Below, in pieces: positions 34,726 to 45,850 of a stretch of 64,000 nucleotides of DNA (position 1 is its first letter; the number at the start of each line of letters is the position of its first letter). The notes under the pieces were generated by a model. It saw nothing but the letters and a program-made list of their open reading frames with translations. It ran no database searches and was not told the DNA's origin. Location: contig OX352774.1 in the NCBI GenBank assembly GCA_947095535.1, positions 114,083,996 through 114,147,995 on the forward strand. Direction: 5' to 3'. The stretch comes from Poecilobothrus nobilitatus (Eukaryota > Arthropoda > Insecta > Diptera > Dolichopodidae). The position numbers and the translations under genes were made by a program.

Positions 34726-36394
34726 ATATTACTTGAGATTTTTTATGTGCCCTAAAACAAGAAAGAAATACTATGTGTTTTTCAAGGGTTGGCTACGAAA
34801 TTTCGCGTGTTAAAATATCGTGTCTAAAAATCTCTTTTTTGAAACCAAATAATTCTTTTCATTTATAAAATAGGTTTGATGGTTCAAATATTACAATTGA
34901 AAAAGAAATATTATAAAATATGAAATATTGAAAAATTGAGCAATTTTTAAAAAGCAATACTTTTTATATATTTTCCATTTCTACTTTTTAGTGATCTCGG
35001 ATATATAATTGAAATATTTTGGAAAAATCGAATACCCTGATTTTGAATACAACTCTAAAGTCCTCCTAATTATATTTTTTACATACATGTTTAAAAATAA
35101 ATTTAAAATATTGGGGGCTTCCATCCCTAAATCAGCGATAAACAAATTATTAGAATCATGATTTTGTAACCAATTATAAATTCCGTTCCAATAATTTTTT
35201 TATATAAATATTTCAATAATAAGCTGTTAATATAGCTGCCACCCGAAACTTCCGTATCCGATTCTAAAATTTTACGTAATTTTGTACATACATCCCAATA
35301 GACTTTTAGGGTTTTCCCGCGATTTTCAGCGGAATAAATCCATCCCAACTTAAAAATTGAAATTTTTACTACACAAAATGATAACACACAAATTGAAGGG
35401 AAAGAAAAATTTATATGTATTCAAAATACGTTTCAAAGTTAAAATAAATTATTAAGCAAAATAGTTTTGAATTGCTACATGTACTAAACCAGTACACATA
35501 GATTTTAAATAAATAAATAATACTTATGGCTGATATAAATTTTGTTTAACAATTATGATTTATATTGAGTACTTACTTATATATGGACAATTTCCGACTC
35601 ACTAATTTTTATTATTTAATTTATTATATATTTTCTTAACTAAATTAAATTCTTTACTTTATAAATTTAAATTTTATTTTATTTATTTTTGATCAGACAA
35701 CTTTTTATGAAACGCACTTTATTTATTTTAGTTAACTGCACTATGCAAGAACATAAATGAATTAATTTGAAAGTGTTTTGTTTTTGCATTACAAAAAATT
35801 ACAACTACATACATAATGTCCGATTAATAAACGATAATGTCTTTTAAAATAGAAAAAAGCCTACTTAGATATTACAAAATTAAAGGATTTAAAAGAACAA
35901 AGTAAGACAAGTTCTTATGTATTTGACATTACATATGCATTTGTAAATATTACTAACGAACAAAGGTAAGAAAATGTCTCGTTTTTGTGTTATTTCAATA
36001 TTTAAATATAGTAAGGACAATCTAACGAAATTTTCGAAACAATATGGAATATTTATAATATTTTTTCTAAAGAATTATTCTCTGATTAATCAAAACTTTT
36101 TCTTATATTTTCATTAAAACTTATATTTTCATTAAACAGACATTGAGAAGAAATTGTAAAAATATTAGTCTCAGAATAGAAAAAAAAAATAGAAAACGAA
36201 AAAAGAATAAAAAATGTTAGATATACAAGACTAAATCTATATTTTTATCCTTACTTTTTATTAAATAGATAAGACAAAGATCAGAACAAAGATAAGACAA
36301 AATCAGACATGTGTCTACTAGGGATATTTTGTAATTCATAAAAGCTGTTTTTTTAACTCTAGGTTTAAAAAAAAACTATCGAATTTCGATTTTT
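34726..36394. other. AT-rich spacer with one repeated block
   Basis: 35030-35074 (ACCCTGATTTTGAATACAAC, CTCTAAAGTCCTCCTAATTA) is closely similar to 48374-48418, so both belong to an unidentified repeat family. The 86-residue minus frame at 35127-35387 has no recognisable domain. Confidence 0.5.
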
Positions 36395-37212
36395 TATACC
36401 CCTATTAACTATGTCCAAGGGTATAATAAATTTGCCATTACGTTTGTGACACCTTAAAGGAGTCGAGCTAGATATAGTGTCAAAGGTATGAATCGGCTCA
36501 GAATCGAGTTCTGAGTCGATTAAGCCATGTACGTCAGTTTTTTTTACGTCACTTTTGCAAAATTTATAGTTTTGCTATTTAAATCCATTTTCGTCCGCCG
36601 GGTTCAAGTAGCTGCCATACAAATATGAAAATAACTCAGTATCTATTCAAGCTAGGTATCTGAAATTTTGTAAGCAGATATCGAGCTACATGTCAACAAC
36701 TTTTGTAAAATTTGGTTGGTCTAGAGCAGCCGGCTCAGACTTCTTGCACCTCTTCGAACTTAATGGAGCTAGGGGTTTGAAATCTTAGAAATGATGATCA
36801 AGTTTTATGGCCATAACTTCTGTAAAATTTGGTGGTGCTGGTGCAACAGGTTCGTTTAGCTACCATACAACATATCTTTTTAAATGAAAGTAACTCAGTG
36901 TCTATTGAAGCTAGCTATCTGAAATTTAGTGAAAAGATGTCGAGTTACATACCAACAACTTTTGTTAAATTTGGTTGGTCTAAAATAGCCGGTTCAGGCT
37001 TCTTGCACCTCTTGGAAATTAATGAGGCTACGCGCCTGAAATCTTGCAAATGATTATCAAGTTTTATGGCAACAACTTCTGTAAAATTTGGTTCTGTTGG
37101 TGCAACATGTTCGGGTAGCTGCCATAGAACTTCTCTTTTTAAATGAAAATAACTCAGTGTCTACTGAAGATAGGAATCTGAAATTTAGTAAAGAGATGTC
37201 GAGCTACATACT
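36395..37212 (+). mobile_element. Helentron-associated element, family B, 3'-truncated
   Basis: Starts TATACCCCTATTAACTATG with CAAGGGTATAATAAATTTGC, continues through the ACACCTTAAAGGAGTCGAGC leader, and has lost the (GTCC)n tract (TGTACGTCAGTTTTTTTTAC). The internal module is present about twice (TAACTCAGTATCTATTCAAG near 36634; TAACTCAGTGTCTATTGAAG near 36892; a third start near 37151). It breaks off near 37212 at CATACTAAT, where a LINE fragment begins; the 3' hairpin and terminus are absent on the far side. The 74-residue open frame at 36829-37053 is the plus-strand equivalent of those in the 1571-2859 copy. Confidence 0.83.
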
Positions 37213-37745
37213 AATCGCTATACACTTGTCTTATAAGACCGAACCTGGAATATGCTAGTCAGGTTTGGTCTCCATTTTATATGATACACATTGATAGGAT
37301 CGAGGCAGTACAGAAAAACTTTCTTAGATTTGCCTTACGCCACTTGCAGTTTATGTTTGCAGTTTATATAAAACCTATAATCATAGGACTAACTATGGCA
37401 AATTTGAACCTATTAATAGGATGCTTACTATAGGTAACAAATATAAACTTAATATTGACTTTACACTTTCAAACATTCCCAAAAACAAAAATTATACAAT
37501 CGCTATTAATATTAAGTTTTTTTGTTTTATTTTTTTTGTTTTCTTGTTGCACTGAAAAGTATATGATTTTTAATTTTTAATTTCAATCTTAGTTCTAAGT
37601 TTATTTATACTTAACAATTATGTAATTTTTATTATGAGTTTTATTGTATAATTTACTAGGTATTATATATTATTACAAATATATTATATATTATTATTAT
37701 AAATTTTGTGTAAACTGTTTGTGCTAAGCAGTATAAATAAATAAA
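37213..37745 (+). pseudogene. LINE (jockey/CR1-like) 3' end: RT C-terminus, UTR and TAAA tail
   Basis: Immediately after the broken Helentron copy the plus strand encodes LIRPNLEYASQVWSPFY and HIDRIEAVQKNFLRFALRHL, the thumb-proximal region of jockey/CR1-type reverse transcriptases. An internal deletion then joins to a different frame reading RTNYGKFEPINRML and NKYKLNIDFTLSN, the usual end of the same ORF type. About 200 bp of AT-rich 3' sequence follows and terminates in GTATAAATAAATAAAT (to ~37745). The internal deletion and frame change make it dead. The tail resembles those of the SINEs at 24554 and 43621. Confidence 0.88.
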
Positions 37746-39339
37746 TTGCTGCAACTGAGTTCTTATAGATTTGACTGGATAATGTATTTGCGTAACTGTT
37801 ATACACATGATGACATCATTAAGGAATTCAAATAGCCTCTCAAAGTTTAATTTTACGCTTAATTTTTTTATTTCGTCTCTTTAATTAACACGCATATTGA
37901 CAATATTGAAAATATTGTCTATTTTAATATTAAATATGAAAAAGATAAAATGTGAAGGTACAAGAAGTTGTATTAAGACAAGCATATAGTTTTTCTTCAA
38001 AAAATCAGGGTTCCATTAATTTGATTTGAGCAGCATTCTTTTATTAGTATATGAAAACATTTTAAAATAACTTTTGAACGAAGGTTGATTCTGTTAACAT
38101 CCTGTTCCCTAACTAAAACGAACTTAGTAAATACCTCATCACTTATTTGAAACAAAATATTTTTGAAGGGCTATTCGACAAATAGGATTTAGTGCTTACA
38201 GTGTTTTACACAGGATCTAAGGTATTTTGATGTAAAGTTAGAAAAGAATTAAATTTTATCCTTTTATTTATTAGATTTTTATTATCGATAATTAATACAT
38301 TTTGTTTTTAAATTTGAGAAAATCTTGAAATTTAATTTTATAAATTGTGTGGGAATATTTTTTTGCCTTTTCTTTTTTAGAAATATTTTAAGAAATTATT
38401 TAAACTTTTATCCCATTTTTTTTACTTATTTGTTTGTTGTATAGGAATTGGTTGTTTTTGGTGTAAAATTTTTCATTTAATTTATTTAGTTTTATGCAGG
38501 TATATTACATACTTATTACATATTATATATATATACACATGTATAATGTTTTTAAAATGGCGCCTCAATGAATATTAAATTTATTAAAATATTTGTAGGT
38601 GTTCTGAAAAAATAATTATTCAGTGTGACCATTATATAAAATTGAAACTCAATTGGTTAAATTATTCAAGTTGGAAGATGATTTTTAGAACTTTTAAATG
38701 ATACTCACGCTGAAAACACTGAAAAAAAAATCGTAATAAAACTGATCCAATGGCTTTCGCTAAAAAAGAGCAACTCTTCTAGAAACTGTGAATTCCCTCA
38801 ATAAAACTATTAATAAAATAACCAATATTGATAAGCAATAGCGCTTTTCCAATGGGTTACATTTAGACCGGTATATCAAAATAAATAAAATATTAAAAAT
38901 AGAATCTGGTGCTTTAACAAATTAAAAGACCACTTGACGGAAATGAGTCAATATTCTAATTTTGAACTCAAATTATTGAGACAGGATAACAATTTAGCTA
39001 AACTCTGAAAAAACCTGTTAAAAAGCAAAAAACGCGACATAGACTATAACTTTCAATAAGAGCTAAAAGCTAAGTATTTTAAGGCTTTGAAGAATGTTTT
39101 TGTAAAATTTGGTAGGTATCGGACCGGAGGTTTTTAATTGAATACTAGGTAAAAAAAACAAAGTTTTTCTTTTATATAATAGATTTATCAGTGACGAAGC
39201 TTAAATATTTGCAACGGGTGACAACTGAACTTTTTAAATTTTTTATTAATGAAGCTTTTTTTAAAAAAAAAATTATAATTGTACAAACATTTTAAGACGA
39301 GAAAATAAATACAAAAGCATAATGAAAACCAAAGGTTTT
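37746..39339. other. AT-rich spacer
   Basis: No identifiable gene or element; one segment near 38700-39120 has fewer homopolymer runs but stops in all frames. Confidence 0.5.
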
Positions 39340-39640
39340 CAAGGGCTCACATTTTCTAAAAGACAATAAAAACAGTTTAGAATACTGGTATTGCCTCAAT
39401 ATTTTGTAAATTTTCTTAGAATTTTATATGTACGAAAAAATTGTGGTAAACCAAATTTTAAGGAAACCCTATATATAATTTGCAAAATCTCTCGCCACAA
39501 AAAACAATATAATGTTGTAGTTTTAATTTTTGAGTTTTATTTTGAAAAAATTTTTACAAATGTCTAAAAATATCAACATTTTGATCCCTAATAACTCTTA
39601 AACTACAAAAAATATTCCTGATGTAACTTGTGCTATTTCT
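39340..39640 (-). mobile_element. Very decayed relative of family-A Helentron-like body
   Basis: On the plus strand AGTTTTAATTTTTGAGTTTT, TTTGAAAAAATTTTTACAAA, CTAAAAATATCAACATTTTG and ATCCCTAATAACTCTTAAAC follow the same order as the minus-strand family-A body near 5190-5300 (GCTTTAATTTTTGTGTATTA, CAAAAAAATTTTAACAGG, TTTTTGACCCCTTACAGCTC, CTAAAC). Heavily substituted; no ends found. Confidence 0.5.
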
Positions 39641-39644
39641 AAAA

Positions 39645-39830
39645 GATTTTTCTCGAGAAATCTCAACGCATTTTAGAAGGCGGCTCCTACCTAAATATAT
39701 GAATTATACTCTATCTTTGGTCGTATAAACGCTTTGTAGATATTAAGAAGATTAGAAATTAAGAAGAAGATCTTACATCTATATAAGAAATCCAAACATC
39801 TGGCTGCAAATTTGCTACACCGCAAAATAC
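39645..39830 (-). pseudogene. LINE (jockey-like) reverse-transcriptase fragment
   Basis: The minus strand reads KFAARCLDFLYRCKIFF, then LLNIYKAFIRPKIEYNSYI, a stop, and VGAAF, corresponding to the LGFL-RC-YF / IYK-FIRPKMEYNSHIW-GA block of jockey-type reverse transcriptases just beyond the catalytic palm. The same block is present in the remnant at 52850-54060, so both derive from related elements. Only ~60 codons survive. Confidence 0.75.
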
Positions 39831-40540
39831 GGTTGGTCCAACTTAATTTTTCATTAAGGTCTATTACCAAAATGTTTAGGTCATTAGTATGTTCACGTAT
39901 GTTCTTCTTGAAACGTTAAGGTAGGACCCAGCACTGGATTTTTTTTACCGACCGCATACATTAATGTATAAGGTAGGTATTGTTTTCATACTAAAAATTT
40001 GTACCCGAGATTTTCGCAAAAATGTCTGTGGGCATGTGTACAGCTTAAACGACTGAGCGGAATTTTTTGAAATTTCATATTTAAGGTTTTGACGTAAATA
40101 TCTCGGATTGATAAGCTTTTGGAGCAAATCGGACAACCGCAAGTGGTAGTTTACTAGTGTACTTTTTAAGTTTTTTACGAATATTTCGTAACAGAAAAAT
40201 TTTGTGAGAAAAATTATTAAGAAAAAGTTGTTACACAAGTAAAGAGGAACAACTTTGCCATAGAACACTTTTTGATCCGACTAACTTTAACTTTTATTTC
40301 ATTTTTTTTCTAAGTCCAAATTTCATACGTAACACTCCATATGAATTTATATGAACAATTTTTTTTGTTTTTTGTGTATCTCTAAAAATTGTTATACATA
40401 CATATGTGTGTACTTATATCTATGCCAATGCATATTATTCATTTGTTGATGACATAAAATTAAAACGGTAAAATTTTTGTTAGTAGATTTAATATTAATC
40501 TTATGTTTGTTTTGTATTTGTTTACAGTTTTTATTATTTT
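39831..40540. other. Unidentified spacer with a balanced-composition patch
   Basis: 39900-40160 is less AT-rich than background (for example GTAGGACCCAGCACTGGATT and AAACGACTGAGCGGAAT). The 107-residue minus frame at 39945-40268 has no recognised domain and starts within repeat-like sequence. It could be part of an unknown DNA transposon. Confidence 0.4.
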
Positions 40541-41913
40541 TATACCCGTATGAACTATGTTCAAGGGTATAATAAATTTGCCATTACGTTTGTGACACCT
40601 TAAAGGAGCCGAGCTAGATATAGTGTCAAAGGTATGGATCGGCTCAGAATCGAATTCTGAGTCGATTAAGCCATGTACGTCCGTCCGTCCGTCCGTCCGT
40701 CCGCACGATAACTCAAAAAATAAAGGAGCTAAGAGGCTGAAATTTTTTTTACGTCACTTTTGCAAAATTGCTAGTTTTGCTATTTAAATCCAACATTTTC
40801 GGTCAGCGGGTTCGAGTAGCTGCCATACAACTTCTTTCTTTATATAGAAATAACTCAGTATCTATTCAAACTAGGCGTCTGAAATCTTGCAAATGATGAT
40901 CAAGTTTTATGGCAACAACTTTTGCAAAATTTGGTTGTGGTGGTGCGACGGGTTCGAGTAATCTCGTTTTAAATGAAAAGAACTCAGTGTCCGTCCGCAC
41001 GATAACTCAAAAAATAGAGGAGCTAGGAGGCTGAAAATTTTTTTACGTCACTTTTGTAAAATTGTTAGTTTTGCTATTTAACTCCAGCATTTTCGGCCCC
41101 CGGGTTCGAGTAGCTGCCATACAACGTCTTTCTTTAAATAGAAATAATCTAGTATCTGTTCAATCTAGGTATCTGAAATTTTGCGAATGATGATCAAGTT
41201 TTATGGCAACAACTTCTGCAAAATTTGGTTGTGGTGGTGTGACGGGTTCGGGTATCTGCCATACAAAATCTCTTTTTAAATGAAAAGAACTCAGTGTCCG
41301 TCCGCACGATAACTCAAAAAATAGAGGAGCTAGGAGGCTGAAAATTTTTTTACGTCACTTTTGTAAAATTGTTAGTTTTGCTATTTAACTCCAGCATTTT
41401 CGGCGCCCGGGTTCGAGTAGCTGCCATACAACTTCTTTCTTTAAATCGAAATAACCCAGTGTCTGTTCAATCTAGGTATCTGCAATTTTGCGAATGATGA
41501 TCAAGTTTTATGGCAACAACTTCTGCAAAATTTGGTTGTGGTGGTGTGACGGGTTCGAGTAGCTGCCATACAACTTCTCTTTTTAAATCATAATAACTCA
41601 GTGTCTATTGAATCTAGCTATCTGAAATTTAGTGAAAAAGGGTCGAGTTGCATGCCAAAAACTTTTGTAAAATTTGATTGATCTAATGCAGCCGGTTTAG
41701 GCTTCTTGCATTTCTTGGAACTTAGTGAAGCTAGGCGCAATAGATTCGGGTAGCTGTCATACAACTCCACAATTTACCTCAATATATCTCTGTAGTTCGG
41801 TACTAAAACATCTGAATGTTTTTAAAAGATGATCAAGTTTTATAATAGGATATATTACGTTCATACGGGTATCCCAGAGTTGACACAGTCTACTCTACTG
41901 CACTCTTCCTCGT
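40541..41913 (+). mobile_element. Helentron-associated element, family B, with 3 copies of a ~300-bp 5' module
   Basis: Begins TATACCCGTATGAACTATG with CAAGGGTATA and has a clean (GTCC)n tract (40677-40702). Ends with TACGGGTATCCCAGAGTTGA, the imperfect hairpin GTTGAC-ACA-GTCTAC and CTTCCTCGT. Inside, the block GTCCGCACGATAACTCAAAA to CTTTTTAAATGAAAAGAACT is present three times (GCACGATAAC at 40703, 40997 and 41303), including the end of the microsatellite each time. The amplified module differs from that in the 1571-2859 copy. Flanking bases are T on both sides with no duplication. No protein coding. Confidence 0.88.
40690..41590 (+). repeat. Internal tandem array, ~294-306-bp unit x 3
   Basis: Unit landmarks: GCACGATAACTC at 40703, 40997 and 41303; GTAGCTGCCATACAAC at about 40816, 41111 and 41416; GATGATCAAGTTTTATGGC at about 40897, 41189 and 41496. 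Units 2 and 3 are more similar to each other than to unit 1, suggesting a stepwise second duplication. Confidence 0.88.
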
Positions 41914-41965
41914 TTACTTTTAATATTATTTTTTGAATGAAAAAAAAATCATGTATCTACATTAC

Positions 41966-41989
41966 AATAATAATAATAATAATAATAAA
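41966..41989 (+). repeat. (AAT)n microsatellite
   Basis: About eight perfect AAT units just downstream of a Helentron-like terminus. Confidence 0.9.
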
Positions 41990-42500
41990 TGGATGTATGA
42001 ATGAATATACATATATTTTTACGATTTCATTGCATATAATTATTTTTATTGAATAAAACAAAATGTTATTAAATTATTAGAAGTTATTTTGCTTTGATAT
42101 AAATTATTATGTAAAAAATCTATAAATTTTGGCATTGTAGTTTTTGTGTAGTGGCGGTCGGTCCTATGGTGGAGACAGCTGATTTTTTGTTTTGTTATAA
42201 AGTAAGTTATATATTAATTAAACATCCTTAAAATTATATTTTTGTTATAATTAAAAAGTTTTCTCGTATATTTCAGAAATATAACCTTACTTTAAAGTCA
42301 TATTATAATTAAATTATTTTCTACAATACAAAGAGTCCTTTAATGTGTATAACATGTACAGAAATTCGCCTACATACATAAAGTTATACATTGGTGTAAC
42401 TTAAATAATATTTATAATATAATAACAAGTTTTCTTTTAAAAAGAGAAAAATAAAAAAAAACATTTAAACTCATAATATTGTTTACCATAAATACAAATT

Positions 42501-42536
<36 letters not shown>

Positions 42537-42540
42537 ATAT
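42501..42540 (+). repeat. (TA)n microsatellite
   Basis: TATATATA tracts interrupted once by AA. Confidence 0.9.
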
Positions 42541-43607
42541 ACAAACATTAAAACAATATACATTTTCACAAACACAAACTCATTATATTATGTATTACAT
42601 TTTATTTGTTTATTATCCTGACACTTTATTTTGAATTTTTAATTGAATGATTGTTAATTTTGTTTTACGATTTTTACATGGTTTTTTACCGCATAATGCG
42701 TGCAAGAATTTGTAGCGAAATAAAAAAAAAAAAAGTAAATAAAATGTTAAAAAATTATTACAAAAACTTCAATGATCCTTCAGTTAAATATATATAGAAT
42801 AATAGTATATAATTTGTTAGTCTACGTATATGCAAATTTTAATATGATATAACAAAATGATCGTTAAGTTGTATTAAACGAATGTATATTATAGTTTATA
42901 ATATAAACTTTAATAGCATAAAATACGCAAATTTTTGTTAAAATTTAAACAAAACAAAATTTCCATGTATATAACACTTTAATTTATTTTAACAGATTGT
43001 TGTATTTTAACACCTTTAAAAAATTATTATACCCATATATAGTATATAAAAGAAAAAAATTTACACGCTCTTAATAAAATGATAATTACGAAAATGTTGT
43101 AACAGTTAAAAATATAAATTTTCAGTTTTTTGAAAAAAAAATACGAAAATAAGGATTCAGCATTTAAAAGTAAAGATTTTAAAAGGTTGACATTGTTAGA
43201 AATTAAATCTTAGCTTAATAAAAATTGTATTGAAGTGTTTACTAATGGAGACAGAGTTTTTTCAAAAGTATCTTCCATTAATTCCATTTTTCTTTATTGT
43301 AATAATGGGTAAGTTTTTATTGGCCATTTTATTATTCTGGCGGCTATTGGCAGCATTTTTCGTATTTTTAAATTAATAACTGGATTTAATACATCCTTTT
43401 TTTATGCAAGAGTAAGTGGGAATCATCGGAAGGCACAACAGATGAGCGACACGATCACGAGCCCTAAATAAGTGTGTGTTAACCCTAATACACAATTAAC
43501 TAAACACCACCTCGATTTTATGAGCAAGCAATAGGTTATAATATGTCCCTTAGTAATAATGTGCTATTATGTTTTTGCCTTGATTACTTGCAAACTTTGT
43601 TATACTC

Positions 43608-43880
43608 TATATAAAATTAATCCAGCCATTGGTGCAGTGGTTGACGCACCGCTTCTCATTCATAAGGGAATGAGAGGTCTCGGGTTCAATTCCCGGCTGG
43701 GTACAATAATTATAATATAAAAAAAAAATATATTCATATATCGCAATATATAAATACTTAATATATCACATAATATCTCGTACACCCCACATTCCTACCA
43801 GGAAACAGGGGTTATAGCTACCTGGCACATTTATGTACCACGGTACCTGTGTATAAATAAATAAATAAATATATAAAATT
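43608..43880 (+). mobile_element. tRNA-derived SINE with near-complete tRNA fold and TAAA tail
   Basis: The unit (43621-43869) starts with a tRNA-like head: acceptor strands TCCAGCC and GGCTGGG pair over seven positions (one G-T); a GGTGC ... GCACC arm, a box A-like TGGTGCAGTGG, and a T arm CGGGTTCAATTCCCG with a good box B. The anticodon arm is abnormal: CTTCTCATTC pairs with GAATGAGAGG over about nine positions, much longer than a tRNA's five, so this is a SINE head and not a tRNA gene. The body ends CCTGTGTATAAATAAATAAA. The target duplication TATATAAAATT is exact at 43608-43618 and 43870-43880. Its head differs from that of the other four SINEs. Confidence 0.88.
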
Positions 43881-45569
43881 TAAGAAATGTTTCGTTCTAC
43901 TACCGAAACTGTTCAGTTAGCAAGTAGTATCTATTAATATGCTTAGACAATTTCTAATTTTAATTTTGAACAAGTCTTATTCTTCTATTTAAGAAAATTT
44001 CTATTTCTATTATAAGAAAATTTCAGAAAATCTTCTGAGAGGTGAATAAGACGAGCTCGTCATACCCCATCAAGCTCTATTGATTTGTCCAGAAATGTTA
44101 AAAGTCAAAACTAGAATTTAAATTTTTACTTAGACTTAGTTGACTGTTTTGTTTGTTTATTATGTTCCAAATCACATTTAAAATAAAAGTCAAATACCTA
44201 TTAAAAATTTTACATTTAAACTTACACATTTAGATGAAATCGATTTGTTCATTGTTTGCCATTTATTTAATCATTATTTCATTTTGATTTTTAAAAATTT
44301 TAATACTTACAACAATTTCATATCAAAATTAATTTTAAAAATGCATTTTAAAGTGGGTTGAAAAAATTTAATAAGAATCATTTAAGGTTTGAAAAAAATT
44401 TTAATTTATTTAATAACGCACATCCAATTACTAAAAAAAAAAAAAAAAATTCATTTAGTAGTTATTAAATGTAACGTCAGGATAACACGCACTTTATTAT
44501 ACTACATTATCCTCGTGCAATACTTTTTTATTTATATATAATCACTATATTAAACTGATACACCTTTTAAATATTAAAAAAAAAAAAAAAACAAAAAGAA
44601 ATGTTAAATAGGAGTTAAATATTTTACAAAAGAAATTCTATTCTCCTTGTAAATGTGATGTTCTTTTTGTATTAGCACGTATTCATTCATAAAAAATCGT
44701 TGTGGGAAATACGCATTTGATTTTTATTTTTTGTACTGCAATTTGGTGCTTACATGTGTTTTAAAGGCAAATATTTGAAATAATCTGTTAAAACTAGATA
44801 AATATTTAGTCTTTTGTCATCATTAACGATTTCTAAAGTCAAGGACGATAATTCGGGTATTATATATTATACGGCGTCCATATAAAAATACGCTTATTTA
44901 AAATAATTATCCTTTGATTTTAACATAAAAAGAGAAAAAATGAAATTGAAGTTGAATTGGTTTATTTCGTCTAAGAGTTAAAGCAGAAGAAGAACACAAT
45001 ATATTGTACTATTGTGGATAGCTTCTGTACAAAATTGATTTGAAAGTAATGAAAACATTTCGAGGGATATTGCCGATAAGGTAAATTTGTTCTTGTCAAT
45101 AGTATTAAATTACCCATTCCTTGCCAGTCTGACGATTTGTAGACCCTTAAGGTTTTTTATCTAATTTTAACAACAGTTTAATATAATTAATAATAAGTAG
45201 ATAAGTAAATTCAAGGTTTGGCCAGAAGATATTGAAAAAAGTATATAACACATATTTCATAATACAACAATCGACAACATTTTAACATTAAAACATATTG
45301 AATATGTACAAAAATAAATTGAATACATAAATAATATGTTCTTGTACCAGATAAGAGATGGTGCACTAAAAAAATTGTATTTGTATTTGATAATATTGTA
45401 CAATAGCTAGAGACTACTGATAAATGTACAGCTTTGTAAAAATAGTGATTAAAAAACTTATATGTATAAAAAAATACGTAATAGGAATATCAATCGACTT
45501 TGTGAACAAGGGGGAATAATAATAAGAAATGAAACTAATACTGGATGAAACTAATTTGGATGAATACTG
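43881..45569. other. AT-rich spacer
   Basis: No gene or element recognised; A-runs near 44432 and 44575. Confidence 0.5.
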
Positions 45570-45850
45570 AATAATTGTAATGGTGGTCCGCAGGAAAATA
45601 CTGAATTGCTAAGATGATCCGCAGGCATAACGAAACTGGATAAGTTGCGAAATGAACACATCAGAGGCACCTTCAAGGATAATACGTTTAAGGACACCAA
45701 ATACAAATTAGTAAAAAAACATCTAAAATGGTACAGTTATGGAATCTGAAGAGACGAAAAGTATGTGGTAAGTAAAAGTATGACATCCCAATACAGATTT
45801 TCTAGCCGCCTCCTATCCAAGGACAATCCTTAATAATGGAAAAAGTGATG
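45570..45850 (+). pseudogene. LINE (RTE-like) reverse-transcriptase C-terminal fragment
   Basis: The plus strand reads KLDKLRNEHIRGTFKD, KKHLKWYSYGI, a stop, RDEKYVVSKSM, equivalent to the R-NE-IRGSL ... RLRWYGHV-RR-E-YV block that follows the palm domain in RTE-type and related insect LINEs. Upstream bases (GGTGGTCCGCAGG, GATGATCCGCAGGC) are not readable in frame. Roughly 55 codons survive with one stop. The assignment to non-LTR elements is firm, the clade is less so. Confidence 0.75.

Larger units (their letters stand above)
41914..43607. other. AT-rich spacer with simple repeats
   Basis: Contains (AAT)n at 41966-41989 and (TA)n at about 42501-42540. No gene recognised. 43400-43490 is less AT-rich (GGAATCATCGGAAGGCACAA) but has no readable frame. 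Confidence 0.55.

Noticed and set aside
34532..34813. 93-residue open frame containing GIRTHTPS
   Set aside because: The GIRTHTPS stretch is the complement of a SINE tRNA head (box B); a known artefact of tRNA-derived repeats. Same for 49777-49962.
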